Under the pieces are notes generated by a model that had not been told where the DNA came from, did not search any database, and saw only the letters and a list, made by a program, of their open reading frames with translations. 64,000 nt of DNA from Faecalibacterium duncaniae (GTDB lineage Bacteria; Bacillota; Clostridia; Oscillospirales; Ruminococcaceae), in the NCBI RefSeq assembly GCF_010509575.1, contig NZ_CP048437.1, positions 1,984,001 to 2,048,000 on the forward strand, in the 5' to 3' direction. The translations under genes and the position numbers were made by a program. Of the stretch, positions 17,476 to 25,498 are shown piece after piece; within the stretch, counting starts at the first letter, position 1; the number at the start of each line of letters is the position of its first letter.

Positions 17476-18447
17476 ATGCGTACCAAACAGGAACTGTATC
17501 AAGCCGCCCTGCGCACGGTGGCTCTGCGGCGGCAGACCGCCCGCGCCAATGCCGAGGATGCCCGGCTGGAGGCGGAGGCCGCCATCCCGGCCCTGCGCCA
17601 CGCTGAGGACGAGGTGCGGGTGCGGGGCATCCGCTGCGCACTGGCAGGCGCTGCCGGAAAAGACCGCACCGAAGCCGCCGCCGCACTGAGCAAAGCCCGA
17701 CAGGAGCTCACCGCCCTGCTGGCCGCCAGCGGCCGCCCCGCGGATGCGCTGGAGCCCAAATTCACCTGCAAGCTGTGCCAGGATACCGGCAGCGTGCAGG
17801 GCCGCACCTGCACCTGCGTTCACAAGCTGATGCAGGGTCTGCGGCGGGAGGAGATCGAGGCGCTGTCCAGCCTGTCCATTTCCAGTTTTGACACCATGGA
17901 GCTGCGGTACTACCCCAACACCATGGACGAGAAGCTGGGCGAGCCTGTCCGCACCTACATGGGCGGCCTGCTGGAGGATCTGCGCAGCTACGCCGAGGAA
18001 TTCGACCATAACAGCGAGAGCCTGATGCTTTTTGGCAACGCGGGGCTGGGCAAGACCCACGCTGCCCTCGCCATTGCAGGCATCGTGTTGCAAAAGGATT
18101 TTGACGTGATCTACGTTTCCAGCCCAGACTTCTTCGGCAAGCTGGAAAACGCCCGCTTCGACTCCTCCGAGGATGCCGAGACCCTGCTGCGCACCGCCTC
18201 AGCCGCCGACCTGCTGATCCTGGACGATCTGGGCACCGAATTCGTCACCCCCTACTTCATCACCACTTTTTACAGCCTGCTGAACAACCGCCTGGGAGCC
18301 GGTCTGCCCACCATCGTCACCACCAACATTGCGGATGGTTCCCTGCTGGAAAAGCGATACACCGAAAAGATCTCCAGCCGCCTTTCCTCCTTTGTCCCCT
18401 GCCTGTTTGCGGGCGAGGACATCCGGGGCCTGAAAGCGGCGGAGTAA
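17476..18447 (+). CDS. DnaI/DnaC-like helicase loader ATPase
   Basis: 323 residues. The N-terminal 95 residues form a charged alpha-helical region. A zinc-binding cluster follows (CKLCQDTG, then TCTC). Then comes the AAA+ core: Walker A FGNAGLGKTH and Walker B LLILDDLGTE, followed by sensor residues in TIVTTNIADG. Such proteins deliver the DnaB-type helicase to forked or origin DNA together with DnaD/DnaB. AAGGAG lies ahead of the ATG. It is nine bases after the DnaD gene and 18 bases before the esterase gene. The IstB transposition helper shares the fold, but no transposase is present. Confidence 0.9.
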   Translation: MRTKQELYQAALRTVALRRQTARANAEDARLEAEAAIPALRHAEDEVRVRGIRCALAGAAGKDRTEAAAALSKARQELTALLAASGRPADALEPKFTCKLCQDTGSVQGRTCTCVHKLMQGLRREEIEALSSLSISSFDTMELRYYPNTMDEKLGEPVRTYMGGLLEDLRSYAEEFDHNSESLMLFGNAGLGKTHAALAIAGIVLQKDFDVIYVSSPDFFGKLENARFDSSEDAETLLRTASAADLLILDDLGTEFVTPYFITTFYSLLNNRLGAGLPTIVTTNIADGSLLEKRYTEKISSRLSSFVPCLFAGEDIRGLKAAE

Positions 18448-18465
18448 GACAAGGAGGTTTCCCCC

Positions 18466-19824
18466 ATGAGCTTTGAGCGCACTACGTCCTGCGGCGTGAT
18501 CTCCGGCACGGCCTGCCAGTGGCCGGGCGTTGCCGCTTACAAGGGCATCCGCTACGCCACCGCCGGGCGGTGGGAGTTCCCCGTCCCCGTCACCCACTGG
18601 GACGGTGTCTACGATGCCACCCGGTACGGTGCCTGCTGTTACCAGCCCCGCGCCTTCTATGACGAAGCCGCCGCACCCGGAAAAGCCTTCTACTACAACG
18701 AGTTCCGCAAGGGCGAGACTTACACTTATAGCGAGGACTGCCTGTTCCTGAACATCTGGGCTCCTGCCGATACAGCTCCCGGGGACAGACTGCCGGTCAT
18801 CTTCTACATTCACGGCGGCGGCTTTACCGGCGGCTGCGGCCACGAGAAGCACTTCGGCGGCCCCGTCTGGCCCACCAAAGGCTGCGTGGCTGTGACCATC
18901 AACTACCGGCTCGGCCCCATGGGCTTTGTCTGCCTGCCCGAGCTGGCCGATGAGGCCGGATCCACCGGCAACTATGCCCTTCTGGATCAGCTGGCGGCCC
19001 TGCAGTGGGTGCGCGCCAACATCGCTGCCTTTGGCGGTGATGCCAACAACATCACCATCATGGGCCAGAGCGCCGGTGCCATGAGCGTCCAGCAGCTCGT
19101 CCTCTCCCCCATCACCAGGGGGCTGTTCTCCAAGGCTGTGATGAGCAGCGGCGGCGGCGTGAGCCAGATGCTGACGGCCAAGCCCGCCGAAGCCCACTAC
19201 CCGTTCTGGAAGCAGGTCATGGAGACCGCCGGGTGCAGCACGCTGGCCGAGTTCCGTGCCCTCGCCCCCGCCAGACTGTTTGCAGCCTGGGATGCCGTCC
19301 GCACCCAGCCCCAGTTCAAGGGTCTGGGCTGTGAGCCTGTGGTGGATGGCCGTTTCCAGGTCAAGACCGGCCCTGAGACGCTGGCTGCCGACGAACAGCA
19401 CCATATTCCTTACCTCATTGGCTTCACCAGCGAGGATATCGTTCCGCCCTATCTCTACCAGATGGCTCAGGACTGGTGCGCCCGGAACGCCGACAGCTAT
19501 GGCTGGTTCTTCGACCGCCAGCTCCCCGGTGATGACCGTGGTGCCTGGCATTCCAGCGACCTGTGGTACTGGTTCGGCACGCTGGCTCACTGCTGGCGGC
19601 CCTTCGCTGAGAAGGACACCGCCCTCAGCGCTCAGATGGTGGATTACCTGACCAACTTTGCCAAGACAGGTAACCCCAACGGCGCAGACCTGCCCCAGTG
19701 GCAGACTGTTACCGCCCAGCAGACCGATTTTCTCCGTTTGGGTGAGGAGCCCACCCACATGGGCAGCGTGGATGTCCAGAAGCTCCTCTTGACAATGCAG
19801 AACGTCCCCGCCGTGGGGGAATAA
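18466..19824 (+). CDS. Type B carboxylesterase/lipase family protein
   Basis: 452 residues of the alpha/beta-hydrolase carboxylesterase type B family. Oxyanion-hole motif FYIHGGGFTGG, the strand SEDCLFLNIWAP and the nucleophile elbow GQSAGA with Ser202 are visible. A candidate catalytic histidine lies in the C-terminal third (FGTLAHCWRPF). No signal peptide, so it is probably cytoplasmic and hydrolyses small esters. AAGGAGG precedes the ATG by 8 bases. It is the last gene of the operon beginning at 16157, an odd metabolic companion for replication genes. The true substrate cannot be read from the sequence. Confidence 0.9.
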   Translation: MSFERTTSCGVISGTACQWPGVAAYKGIRYATAGRWEFPVPVTHWDGVYDATRYGACCYQPRAFYDEAAAPGKAFYYNEFRKGETYTYSEDCLFLNIWAPADTAPGDRLPVIFYIHGGGFTGGCGHEKHFGGPVWPTKGCVAVTINYRLGPMGFVCLPELADEAGSTGNYALLDQLAALQWVRANIAAFGGDANNITIMGQSAGAMSVQQLVLSPITRGLFSKAVMSSGGGVSQMLTAKPAEAHYPFWKQVMETAGCSTLAEFRALAPARLFAAWDAVRTQPQFKGLGCEPVVDGRFQVKTGPETLAADEQHHIPYLIGFTSEDIVPPYLYQMAQDWCARNADSYGWFFDRQLPGDDRGAWHSSDLWYWFGTLAHCWRPFAEKDTALSAQMVDYLTNFAKTGNPNGADLPQWQTVTAQQTDFLRLGEEPTHMGSVDVQKLLLTMQNVPAVGE

Positions 19825-19861
19825 GCCCCCGCCCGAATCACCTCAAACCCCAGAAAAAACA

Positions 19862-19913
19862 ATATCCCCCGCTGCTGACGTGCCATAACACGCTTTGCAG
19901 CGGGGGATATTTT
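19862..19913. terminator. Bidirectional terminator between the esterase and MATE genes
   Basis: AATATCCCCCGCTGC pairs with GCAGCGGGGGATATT (15 bases), with TTTT on the plus side and a G-rich then T-containing tail on the minus side. It overlaps the stop of the convergent MATE gene. Confidence 0.85.
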
Positions 19914-21240
19914 ATGCTCTCTTCTTCAAATAATACCCAATGCCGATGGCATCTGCCAGTGCCCAGCCGATGGGCACACTGAGCCAGATGCCGGTAACAC
20001 CCAGCGGCGTGGCAGAAAGCAGATAGGCCAGCGCCACACGGGTGCCAAGGGAAGCAATGGTCAGGATGACCGACATCCCCGGCTGATTGACCGCCCGGTA
20101 GTAGCCGTAGAGCAGGAAGAGCACGCCAATGCCGATGTAGCATGCACCCTCGATGCGGAGGTATTGTACGCCCGCCGCGATGATCTCGGTCTGAGCCGGG
20201 TCGATGAAAATCCCCATGAGCGGGGCGGCAAAGGCGCAGACCAGCACGCTGATGACGATGCAGAACACCGCGCTTGTCAGCCCGGCACTGCGGATCCCTT
20301 TTTTGATGCGGTCCGGCTGGTTGGCTCCGTAGTTCTGGGCCACATAGGTCGAGAAGGCGTTGCCAAAATCCTGCACCGGCATATAGGCAAAGGAATCGAT
20401 CTTCACCGCCGCCGCAAAAGCCGCCATGATGACCGTGCCGAAGCTGTTGACCAGACCCTGCACCATCAGGATGCCAAAATTCATAATGGACTGCTGAACG
20501 CTGGTCATCACCGAAAGATTCAGGATATTGGCAAGGTTCTTCCGGTCCCACCTGCAGTCTGTCCGTTTCGGGCAGAGCTGCGGGAACTTTTTCAGGGTGT
20601 ACAAGCCGATGCCCACCCCGGACACATACTGGGAAAAGACAGTTGCCACGGCGGCCCCCTTCACGCCCCAGTCAAGCACAAGGACACAGACCAGATCCAG
20701 GATCACGTTCAGGATGGCTGATACGGCCAGGAATGCCAGCGGCACCACGGAATTGCCGATGGCCCGCAGAAGGTTTGCGAAATAGTTATACAAAAAGGTG
20801 GCCGCAATGCCCAGAAAAACGATGAACAGGTAGTCCTTCATCAGCGGGCAAAGCTCTGCGGGCACCCGCAGCACCCACAGAATGCCGTTCAGCCCCAGAT
20901 AGACCAGCAGGTTGAGCATCAGGGCGATGCCCGCAATGAGCAGGAAGGACTGGAACACGCTCTGCCGCATCTTCTCGGTCTCGCCGCTGCCGTACTGCAT
21001 GGACACAGCCGCACCGCTGCCCATGCACAGGCCCAGCAGGATCGAGGTGAGGAAGGTCATCAGGGTATAGGATGACCCCACCGCCGCCAGCGCATCCGCG
21101 CCGAGGAAGCGGCCCACCACCCAGGTATCGGCAATGTTGTACATCTGCTGCAGCAGGTTGCCGAACATCAGCGGCAGGGCAAACAGCAGGATATTCTTTG
21201 TAATGGGTCCTTGGGTCAGACTGTGCTGCATGGGGATCAT
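19912..21240 (-). CDS. MATE family efflux transporter
   Basis: 442 residues, about 12 membrane helices, beginning MIPMQHSLTQGPITKNILLF, then ALPLMFGNLLQQMYNIADTW and the repeat-two segment LNLSVMTSVQQSIMNFG. It belongs to the common clostridial DinF-like MATE branch. Two starts compete: ATG 21240, four bases after AGGAG, and ATG 21231, 13 bases after it. An AraC-type regulator lies 26 bases upstream on the same strand, so the two are likely cotranscribed and the regulator may control the exporter. Substrate unknown. Confidence 0.93.
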   Translation of the reverse strand: MIPMQHSLTQGPITKNILLFALPLMFGNLLQQMYNIADTWVVGRFLGADALAAVGSSYTLMTFLTSILLGLCMGSGAAVSMQYGSGETEKMRQSVFQSFLLIAGIALMLNLLVYLGLNGILWVLRVPAELCPLMKDYLFIVFLGIAATFLYNYFANLLRAIGNSVVPLAFLAVSAILNVILDLVCVLVLDWGVKGAAVATVFSQYVSGVGIGLYTLKKFPQLCPKRTDCRWDRKNLANILNLSVMTSVQQSIMNFGILMVQGLVNSFGTVIMAAFAAAVKIDSFAYMPVQDFGNAFSTYVAQNYGANQPDRIKKGIRSAGLTSAVFCIVISVLVCAFAAPLMGIFIDPAQTEIIAAGVQYLRIEGACYIGIGVLFLLYGYYRAVNQPGMSVILTIASLGTRVALAYLLSATPLGVTGIWLSVPIGWALADAIGIGYYLKKRA

Positions 21241-21266
21241 TTTCTCCTATTCCTATCTCAGACATT

Positions 21267-22202
21267 TCAGCAGAATTTTGCGCGGTATTCCTTGGGTGTG
21301 CAGTGCTTGATCTCCCGGAAGGTCTTAATGAAGTAGCTGCCATCTGCAAAGCCGCACTCCATCCCGATCTCGCCCGTCTTGAGCCGGGTGGAGCGGAGCA
21401 GCTCGGCGGCCTTTTCCACCCGGAACTGCTTGACATACTGGATGGGCGTGATGCCCAGCATCTGCCGGAAGCTGCGCAGGCAGGCGCTCTCGCTCAGGGC
21501 CACGCTGGCCGCGATGCGTTCCACGGTCAGCTCCTCGGCATAGTGCTCCTCCACAAAGCGGAGCATCTGCTTCATCCGCTCGGCGGCGATCTGCTCCTGC
21601 TGGGAGACCTTGGTCTTGCCGCCCACGCACTGGGTGCTCAGCAGCCGCAGCGCCGCAGAGAGATAGTAACGCACCCGGTTCTCGTAATCAAAGGGCTCCA
21701 CGGCAACCGCCTGCCAGGCTTCCCGCAGGCAGGCAAGCACCTGCGCCTGCCAGGGCACAGCCTCATCCAGCAGAAAAAACGCCGGGGCATCCGGCTGGAG
21801 CATGGGTCGGATGAGCTTCTGCCAGAAGATGGTGTCCATTCCACCCACCAGCCGGGGATGGAACACACCCGAGTGAAGCAGGGCCTCCCCTTTTTCCGCC
21901 TGCTCCACCGCGTGGAGGATGCCGGAGTTCAGGAACACGCCCTGATTCGTCTGCAGGGTCACCCGGGTCTTGTTCACGTCCACCGTCAGGGGGCCTTTCA
22001 TGGCCAGAATGTACTCAAACTCCTCGTGCCAGTGCCAGGCCACCGAATAGCTTTTCAGGTTCTCCGCGTAGCAGGCAATGGGGAACAGGGCGCTGCCATG
22101 CTGGACCATTTCCCGCCCCTCGGCATCGGCCACAACATCCTGCTGGAAGGTCAGCCCGGTAACGATATTGGCAGCAGAGACACAGCTTGTCTGAAACGCC
22201 AT
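21267..22202 (-). CDS. AraC family transcriptional regulator
   Basis: 311 residues. The N-terminal half (about 30-130) looks like a cupin-type sensor with WHWHEEFEYILAMKG. The C-terminal 100 residues carry the two helix-turn-helix motifs of AraC/XylS (TVERIAASVALSESACLRSF and GMECGFADGSYFIKTFRE). It probably binds DNA in response to a small ligand. The ATG at 22202 (MAFQTSCVSAAN) is chosen over an upstream one because AAGGAA lies close before it. It is followed closely by a MATE gene, its probable target. A divergent small gene starts at 22465. Confidence 0.92.
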   Translation of the reverse strand: MAFQTSCVSAANIVTGLTFQQDVVADAEGREMVQHGSALFPIACYAENLKSYSVAWHWHEEFEYILAMKGPLTVDVNKTRVTLQTNQGVFLNSGILHAVEQAEKGEALLHSGVFHPRLVGGMDTIFWQKLIRPMLQPDAPAFFLLDEAVPWQAQVLACLREAWQAVAVEPFDYENRVRYYLSAALRLLSTQCVGGKTKVSQQEQIAAERMKQMLRFVEEHYAEELTVERIAASVALSESACLRSFRQMLGITPIQYVKQFRVEKAAELLRSTRLKTGEIGMECGFADGSYFIKTFREIKHCTPKEYRAKFC

Positions 22203-22302
22203 ATTGAACAATTCCTTTCCGCAATACTTTGAATATTTTTTGTCAATGCCGATTTTGTTGTACAAATCGGGTGTTTTTGTTCTATCTATCGTGCCGGTTT
22301 CG

Positions 22303-22311
22303 TGGTATTAT
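22303..22311 (+). promoter_or_regulatory. Extended -10 promoter element for the 83-residue gene
   Basis: TGGTATTAT: TG, one base, then TATTAT at 22306-22311. No good -35 at normal spacing. A GC-rich leader of about 145 bases follows before the start codon. Confidence 0.45.
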
Positions 22312-22464
22312 TTCATCAGAACCAGCAAGCACAGTATAACACCGCAGGGGGCGGAAAACAACCCCCGGCGCGGCTTGATCCGGTTCCCGAGAAGCGTTCC
22401 CCACGGGCAGCCTGGCCCGGGAGACTCTTCCAGAATAAAACATTTCTTTGTGGGAGGTATTTTT

Positions 22465-22716
22465 ATGCTTCGCATCCAGTATCTTGATAAAGACCGTTTC
22501 ATGCAGCAGGTAGCCGCCAGCCGCGGCAGTGTGCTCCTGCACCTGGCCAATGGCGAGACCTGTGACCTGAAAAAGGACAGCGCCGCCACCGAGCTGTTCC
22601 AGATGATGGACGCTCCCTCCAAGGGCTTTGACATCTCTGTCACCGACCCTGCTGATGTCACCGGCTTTCTGCACTACATGCTTGAGGCCGGCCGCAGAGA
22701 GCGCGCCGCCTGCTGA
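22465..22716 (+). CDS. Small hypothetical protein
   Basis: 83 residues, MLRIQYLDKDRFMQQVAASR, with no cysteine-rich, membrane or signal features and an acidic middle. GGGAGG lies seven bases before the ATG. I do not recognise a family; the pattern of short beta-alpha segments suggests a compact single domain. It is monocistronic, followed by a strong bidirectional terminator, and divergent from the AraC-type regulator. Its long GC-rich leader is unusual for such a small gene. Confidence 0.75.
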   Translation: MLRIQYLDKDRFMQQVAASRGSVLLHLANGETCDLKKDSAATELFQMMDAPSKGFDISVTDPADVTGFLHYMLEAGRRERAAC

Positions 22717-22756
22717 CCCTTCGACATTCTCCTTTTTTCGCATATTACAGCAATGT

Positions 22757-22798
22757 AAAACGCCCGCTCCGGGGTCAGAAGCCGGAGCGGGCGTTTTA
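22757..22798. terminator. Bidirectional terminator
   Basis: AAAACGCCCGCTCCGG pairs with CCGGAGCGGGCGTTTT (16 bases). Serves the 83-residue gene and the convergent PH-domain gene. Confidence 0.92.
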
Positions 22799-22809
22799 CG
22801 TTTGTTCTG

Positions 22810-23187
22810 TTACAGGATGCACCGGCTGATGGCCCGTGCCACCGCCAGCAGCTCATCCTGCCCGATGAAGCCGAACTTTGCCTCGTGCTCATCCGCAAAG
22901 CAGACCGTCAGCTCCGAGGTCTGCAGCGGGTCACCGAAGCCTGCCGTCTTGATGCCGTAATGCAGGATCTTGCGGTAGGGCAGCACAAAGATCTCCTGCC
23001 GGGTACCGGTCATCCCCTGCATATCCACCATAAAAATGCGGTGGGTGGTGAACACAGCCTGATCGCGCACGGTCTTGTAAGCGCCCACGATCTGCTCACC
23101 GTCCAGCAGCAGCTCCTGCACATTTTTGCAGATCTCCTTTTCCTTGATGCGGATGAGGTTCTGCATCGGTTTGTCCCGAAATTCCAT
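22810..23187 (-). CDS. PH-domain (bPH) protein
   Basis: 125 residues starting MEFRDKPMQNLIRIKEKEIC. After a helical lead, the sequence alternates strands in a pattern typical of bacterial pleckstrin-like domains: LDGEQIVGAYKTVRDQAVFT, THRIFMVDMQGM, FVLPYRKILHYGI, ending in a helix AVARAISRCIL. Cytosolic, no membrane helix. Role unknown; bacterial PH domains often bind membranes or proteins at the envelope. The ATG at 23187 has GGGGAG six bases upstream; the longer open frame lacks a site. Confidence 0.85.
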   Translation of the reverse strand: MEFRDKPMQNLIRIKEKEICKNVQELLLDGEQIVGAYKTVRDQAVFTTHRIFMVDMQGMTGTRQEIFVLPYRKILHYGIKTAGFGDPLQTSELTVCFADEHEAKFGFIGQDELLAVARAISRCIL

Positions 23188-23347
23188 AACACACTCCCCT
23201 TTCGGCTTGTCCGGATGTTTGGTCAGCCCCATTGTAGCATCTCAGGCGGCAGTTGACAAGCCTTTGCGCTCCCTCTCGCCTTTTTGTTCCGGATGTGCTA
23301 TACTGGGCAGGAACATCACAATCACCCGGGAAATGAGGTTTTGACCC

Positions 23348-24337
23348 ATGGAGATCATCATCCATCAGGCAATTTTGCATGTGCTGGACACCACGCTGGA
23401 CGCGCCGGTGCTCAGCGGCGGCGGCATGGAGCTGACTGCCGAAAAGACCGCCTACTTACAGAATCATATCGAAAAGCTGCTGGCCAGCGATGAGATCCGC
23501 CAGTGCCGCCCCCTGCCGGATTCGGCTTTCCGGAACGAGCTGGAACACAATCAGGATTTCATTGATCTGTCCTGCCGCATTGCGGGGGTGCTGTTCGATT
23601 ACATGCACGCCCACACCACCATCCCCGGGGCGGACCTGGCCGTGGTGGATTTCACCCGGGACGGCGCGCCCTGGCTGGGCATCCTCAAGCTGAACTATAA
23701 AAACGGCTACACCCACTACACCGAGACCGTGGAAGGTGCCCCGGTCAACTCCATCATCCAGCAGCGGGCCTGCCTGCCCACCCAGAGCGGCAAGGTGGAG
23801 GAGGGTGCGCTTGTCAACCTGACGGACTACTCCATGCGCCTGCTGGAAAAGAAATACGACATCGACGGCCATAAGGAGTTCTACCTCTCCTCTGTTGTGT
23901 TCCAGTATACCCAGGCCGAGCCCGAGAAAAAGAAGCTGCAGGCCATTCAGGAGGCCGCCGCACAGGCTGTGAAGGATGCCTATGAGGACGAGCCTCATGC
24001 CGACGCGCAGGTAGCCATGCTCATTGCCAACCAGGCTGCCGACAACGACAATCAGGTATCGGTGGAACAGGTGCGCCAGCAGCTGGCCGAGGAATACCCG
24101 CTGGCCGCGGTGCCCTTTGATGACTATGTGGAGAAGAGCGAGGTGCTGGAAGAGGCAGCCGCCCCTGTCACCGTGACCCCTGCCCGCATCCGCCGGATGG
24201 AGAGCCGGAGCATCCGCACCGCCAACGGCATCGAGGTCAAGATCCCCACCGAGCTGCTGAACTCCGATTCCGAGCTGGAGTTCCTCCACGATCCGGACGG
24301 CAGCGTTTCCCTGCTCATCAAAAATGTGATCCTGTAA
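23348..24337 (+). CDS. Nucleoid-associated protein (37-kDa NdpA/YejK type)
   Basis: 329 residues across one domain of the NdpA family: MEIIIHQAILHVLDTTLDAP at the start, then LAVVDFTRDGAPWLGILKLN and NSIIQQRACLPTQSG, which are characteristic blocks. Family members bind the nucleoid; the exact role in Firmicutes is uncertain. The C-terminal end AIKVPTELL-like strand (IEVKIPTELL) also fits. GAGG lies seven to eight bases before the ATG, and a TATACT -10 sits at about 23299-23304. It is monocistronic, between an antisense PH-domain gene and a convergent GGDEF gene. Confidence 0.85.
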   Translation: MEIIIHQAILHVLDTTLDAPVLSGGGMELTAEKTAYLQNHIEKLLASDEIRQCRPLPDSAFRNELEHNQDFIDLSCRIAGVLFDYMHAHTTIPGADLAVVDFTRDGAPWLGILKLNYKNGYTHYTETVEGAPVNSIIQQRACLPTQSGKVEEGALVNLTDYSMRLLEKKYDIDGHKEFYLSSVVFQYTQAEPEKKKLQAIQEAAAQAVKDAYEDEPHADAQVAMLIANQAADNDNQVSVEQVRQQLAEEYPLAAVPFDDYVEKSEVLEEAAAPVTVTPARIRRMESRSIRTANGIEVKIPTELLNSDSELEFLHDPDGSVSLLIKNVIL

Positions 24338-24402
24338 GCCGCCGCAGATGGCGTTTTCCCTCTCTGCGCGCTGGTACTCACCGCCCTGATGTAACAGATC
24401 AC

Positions 24403-24446
24403 CAAAACAGCCTCAGCCCTTGGGAGATCGGGCTGAGGCTGTTTTT
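24403..24446. terminator. Bidirectional terminator
   Basis: AAAACAGCCTCAGCCC pairs with GGGCTGAGGCTGTTTT and six T follow. It separates the nucleoid-protein gene from the convergent GGDEF gene. Confidence 0.92.
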
Positions 24447-24458
24447 TCGTCCGTATGA

Positions 24459-25313
24459 TCAGCGGTTTTTGCGCTTGTTCCGGTACATATCCCGGTCGGC
24501 AGCATGGTAGACTGCGGTATAATCAAAAGGGCCTTCTGTCACAGTGTGGTATCCAAAGGCAACATCCAGCTTGAGGCGGTCGTCGCTCTGGCGGGCCAGC
24601 TCCCCGTGCAGCCTCTCGATCAGCTGTTCGGCCTCTTCTGCAGAGAAGTGGCTGCAGGCAATGAGGAATTCATCGCCGCCCATCCGCAGGGCCACGCTCT
24701 CAGGCGGCAGGTTTTCCCGGATCACCCGGCCCACCCGCTTGAGCAGCAGGTCGCCGTACTCGTGGCCGTAGGCATCATTCACACGCTTCAGGTAATTGCA
24801 GTCGCCCATAATGATCGTGATGGGCATGATGGCTCCCTTCAGCTGCTCGGCACCCTTTACCTTCAGGTAGTTGCGGTTATACAGACCGGTCAGTTCATCG
24901 TGGATGGCCCAGTTCTCGGCCTGTTTTTCCAGCCGCACCCGCTCCGTGATATCACCAATAAGCCCCACGATGCCGATGATCTTTCCCTCCAGCACAACGG
25001 GGTTCTTTTTGATCTGATAGTATGCCGTCCCATCCTCCCGGGGCACCTCGGTGATAAAGCTGGTTCCCTTGCCGGTGGCAAGCACCTTCTGGTCCTGCTC
25101 ATAATAAAAGCGGGCCTGTTCCTCGCTGCTCCAGATCTCCAGATCTGTCTTGCCCAGCACATCCTCTTCCTGCCCTTCTCCGTAGGGGAAGAAAGTCCTA
25201 ACGTCCGAAATAAAAAGATAACGGCATTCCGTATCCTTGAAAAAGAGGTTCGCCGGTGTACTGCGCAGAAAGGTCATCACTTCTTCGTAGCCGAGCGCAT
25301 CGCTCCACTGCAT
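24459..25313 (-). CDS. PAS-GGDEF diguanylate cyclase
   Basis: 284 residues. A PAS domain (about 10-125, NLFFKDTECRYLFISDVRTF to GLIGDITERV) is followed by a GGDEF domain (about 130-284) with an intact active-site motif MGGDEF and DELTGLYNRNYL at its start. It should make cyclic di-GMP from two GTP in response to a PAS-bound cue. No RxxD inhibitory site lies upstream of GGDEF (PPESVALR instead), so product feedback is not expected. No membrane helix, hence soluble. The ATG at 25313 (MQWSDALGYEE) has AGGAGG at nine bases; an earlier ATG overlaps that site. Confidence 0.92.
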   Translation of the reverse strand: MQWSDALGYEEVMTFLRSTPANLFFKDTECRYLFISDVRTFFPYGEGQEEDVLGKTDLEIWSSEEQARFYYEQDQKVLATGKGTSFITEVPREDGTAYYQIKKNPVVLEGKIIGIVGLIGDITERVRLEKQAENWAIHDELTGLYNRNYLKVKGAEQLKGAIMPITIIMGDCNYLKRVNDAYGHEYGDLLLKRVGRVIRENLPPESVALRMGGDEFLIACSHFSAEEAEQLIERLHGELARQSDDRLKLDVAFGYHTVTEGPFDYTAVYHAADRDMYRNKRKNR

Positions 25314-25444
25314 CCTGTGGCCCCTCCTTTCCATTTCTCTTTTTTATTATTTTACCATATTCTATTATACGAGCGATGCACCTGTTTTGCAAGTGTTAAT
25401 TGTGCTCCCTCGACGATCCGGAAGCGGACAACTCCACCCCCGGT

Positions 25445-25497
25445 GCAGACAGAAAAGGCCGCTGACCCATCTCAGGTCAGCGGCCTTTCTGTCTGCG
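25445..25497 (-). terminator. Terminator of the second ABC exporter operon
   Basis: Long hairpin: GCAGACAGAAAGGCCGCTGAC pairs with its complement across a short loop (20-plus bases, one bulge), just past the stop of the ABC gene. Confidence 0.8.
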
Positions 25498-25498
25498 T

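Noticed and set aside
17476-18447. IstB helper of an insertion sequence
   Set aside because: Neighbour is a DnaD gene, not an IstA transposase, and no terminal inverted repeats flank it.
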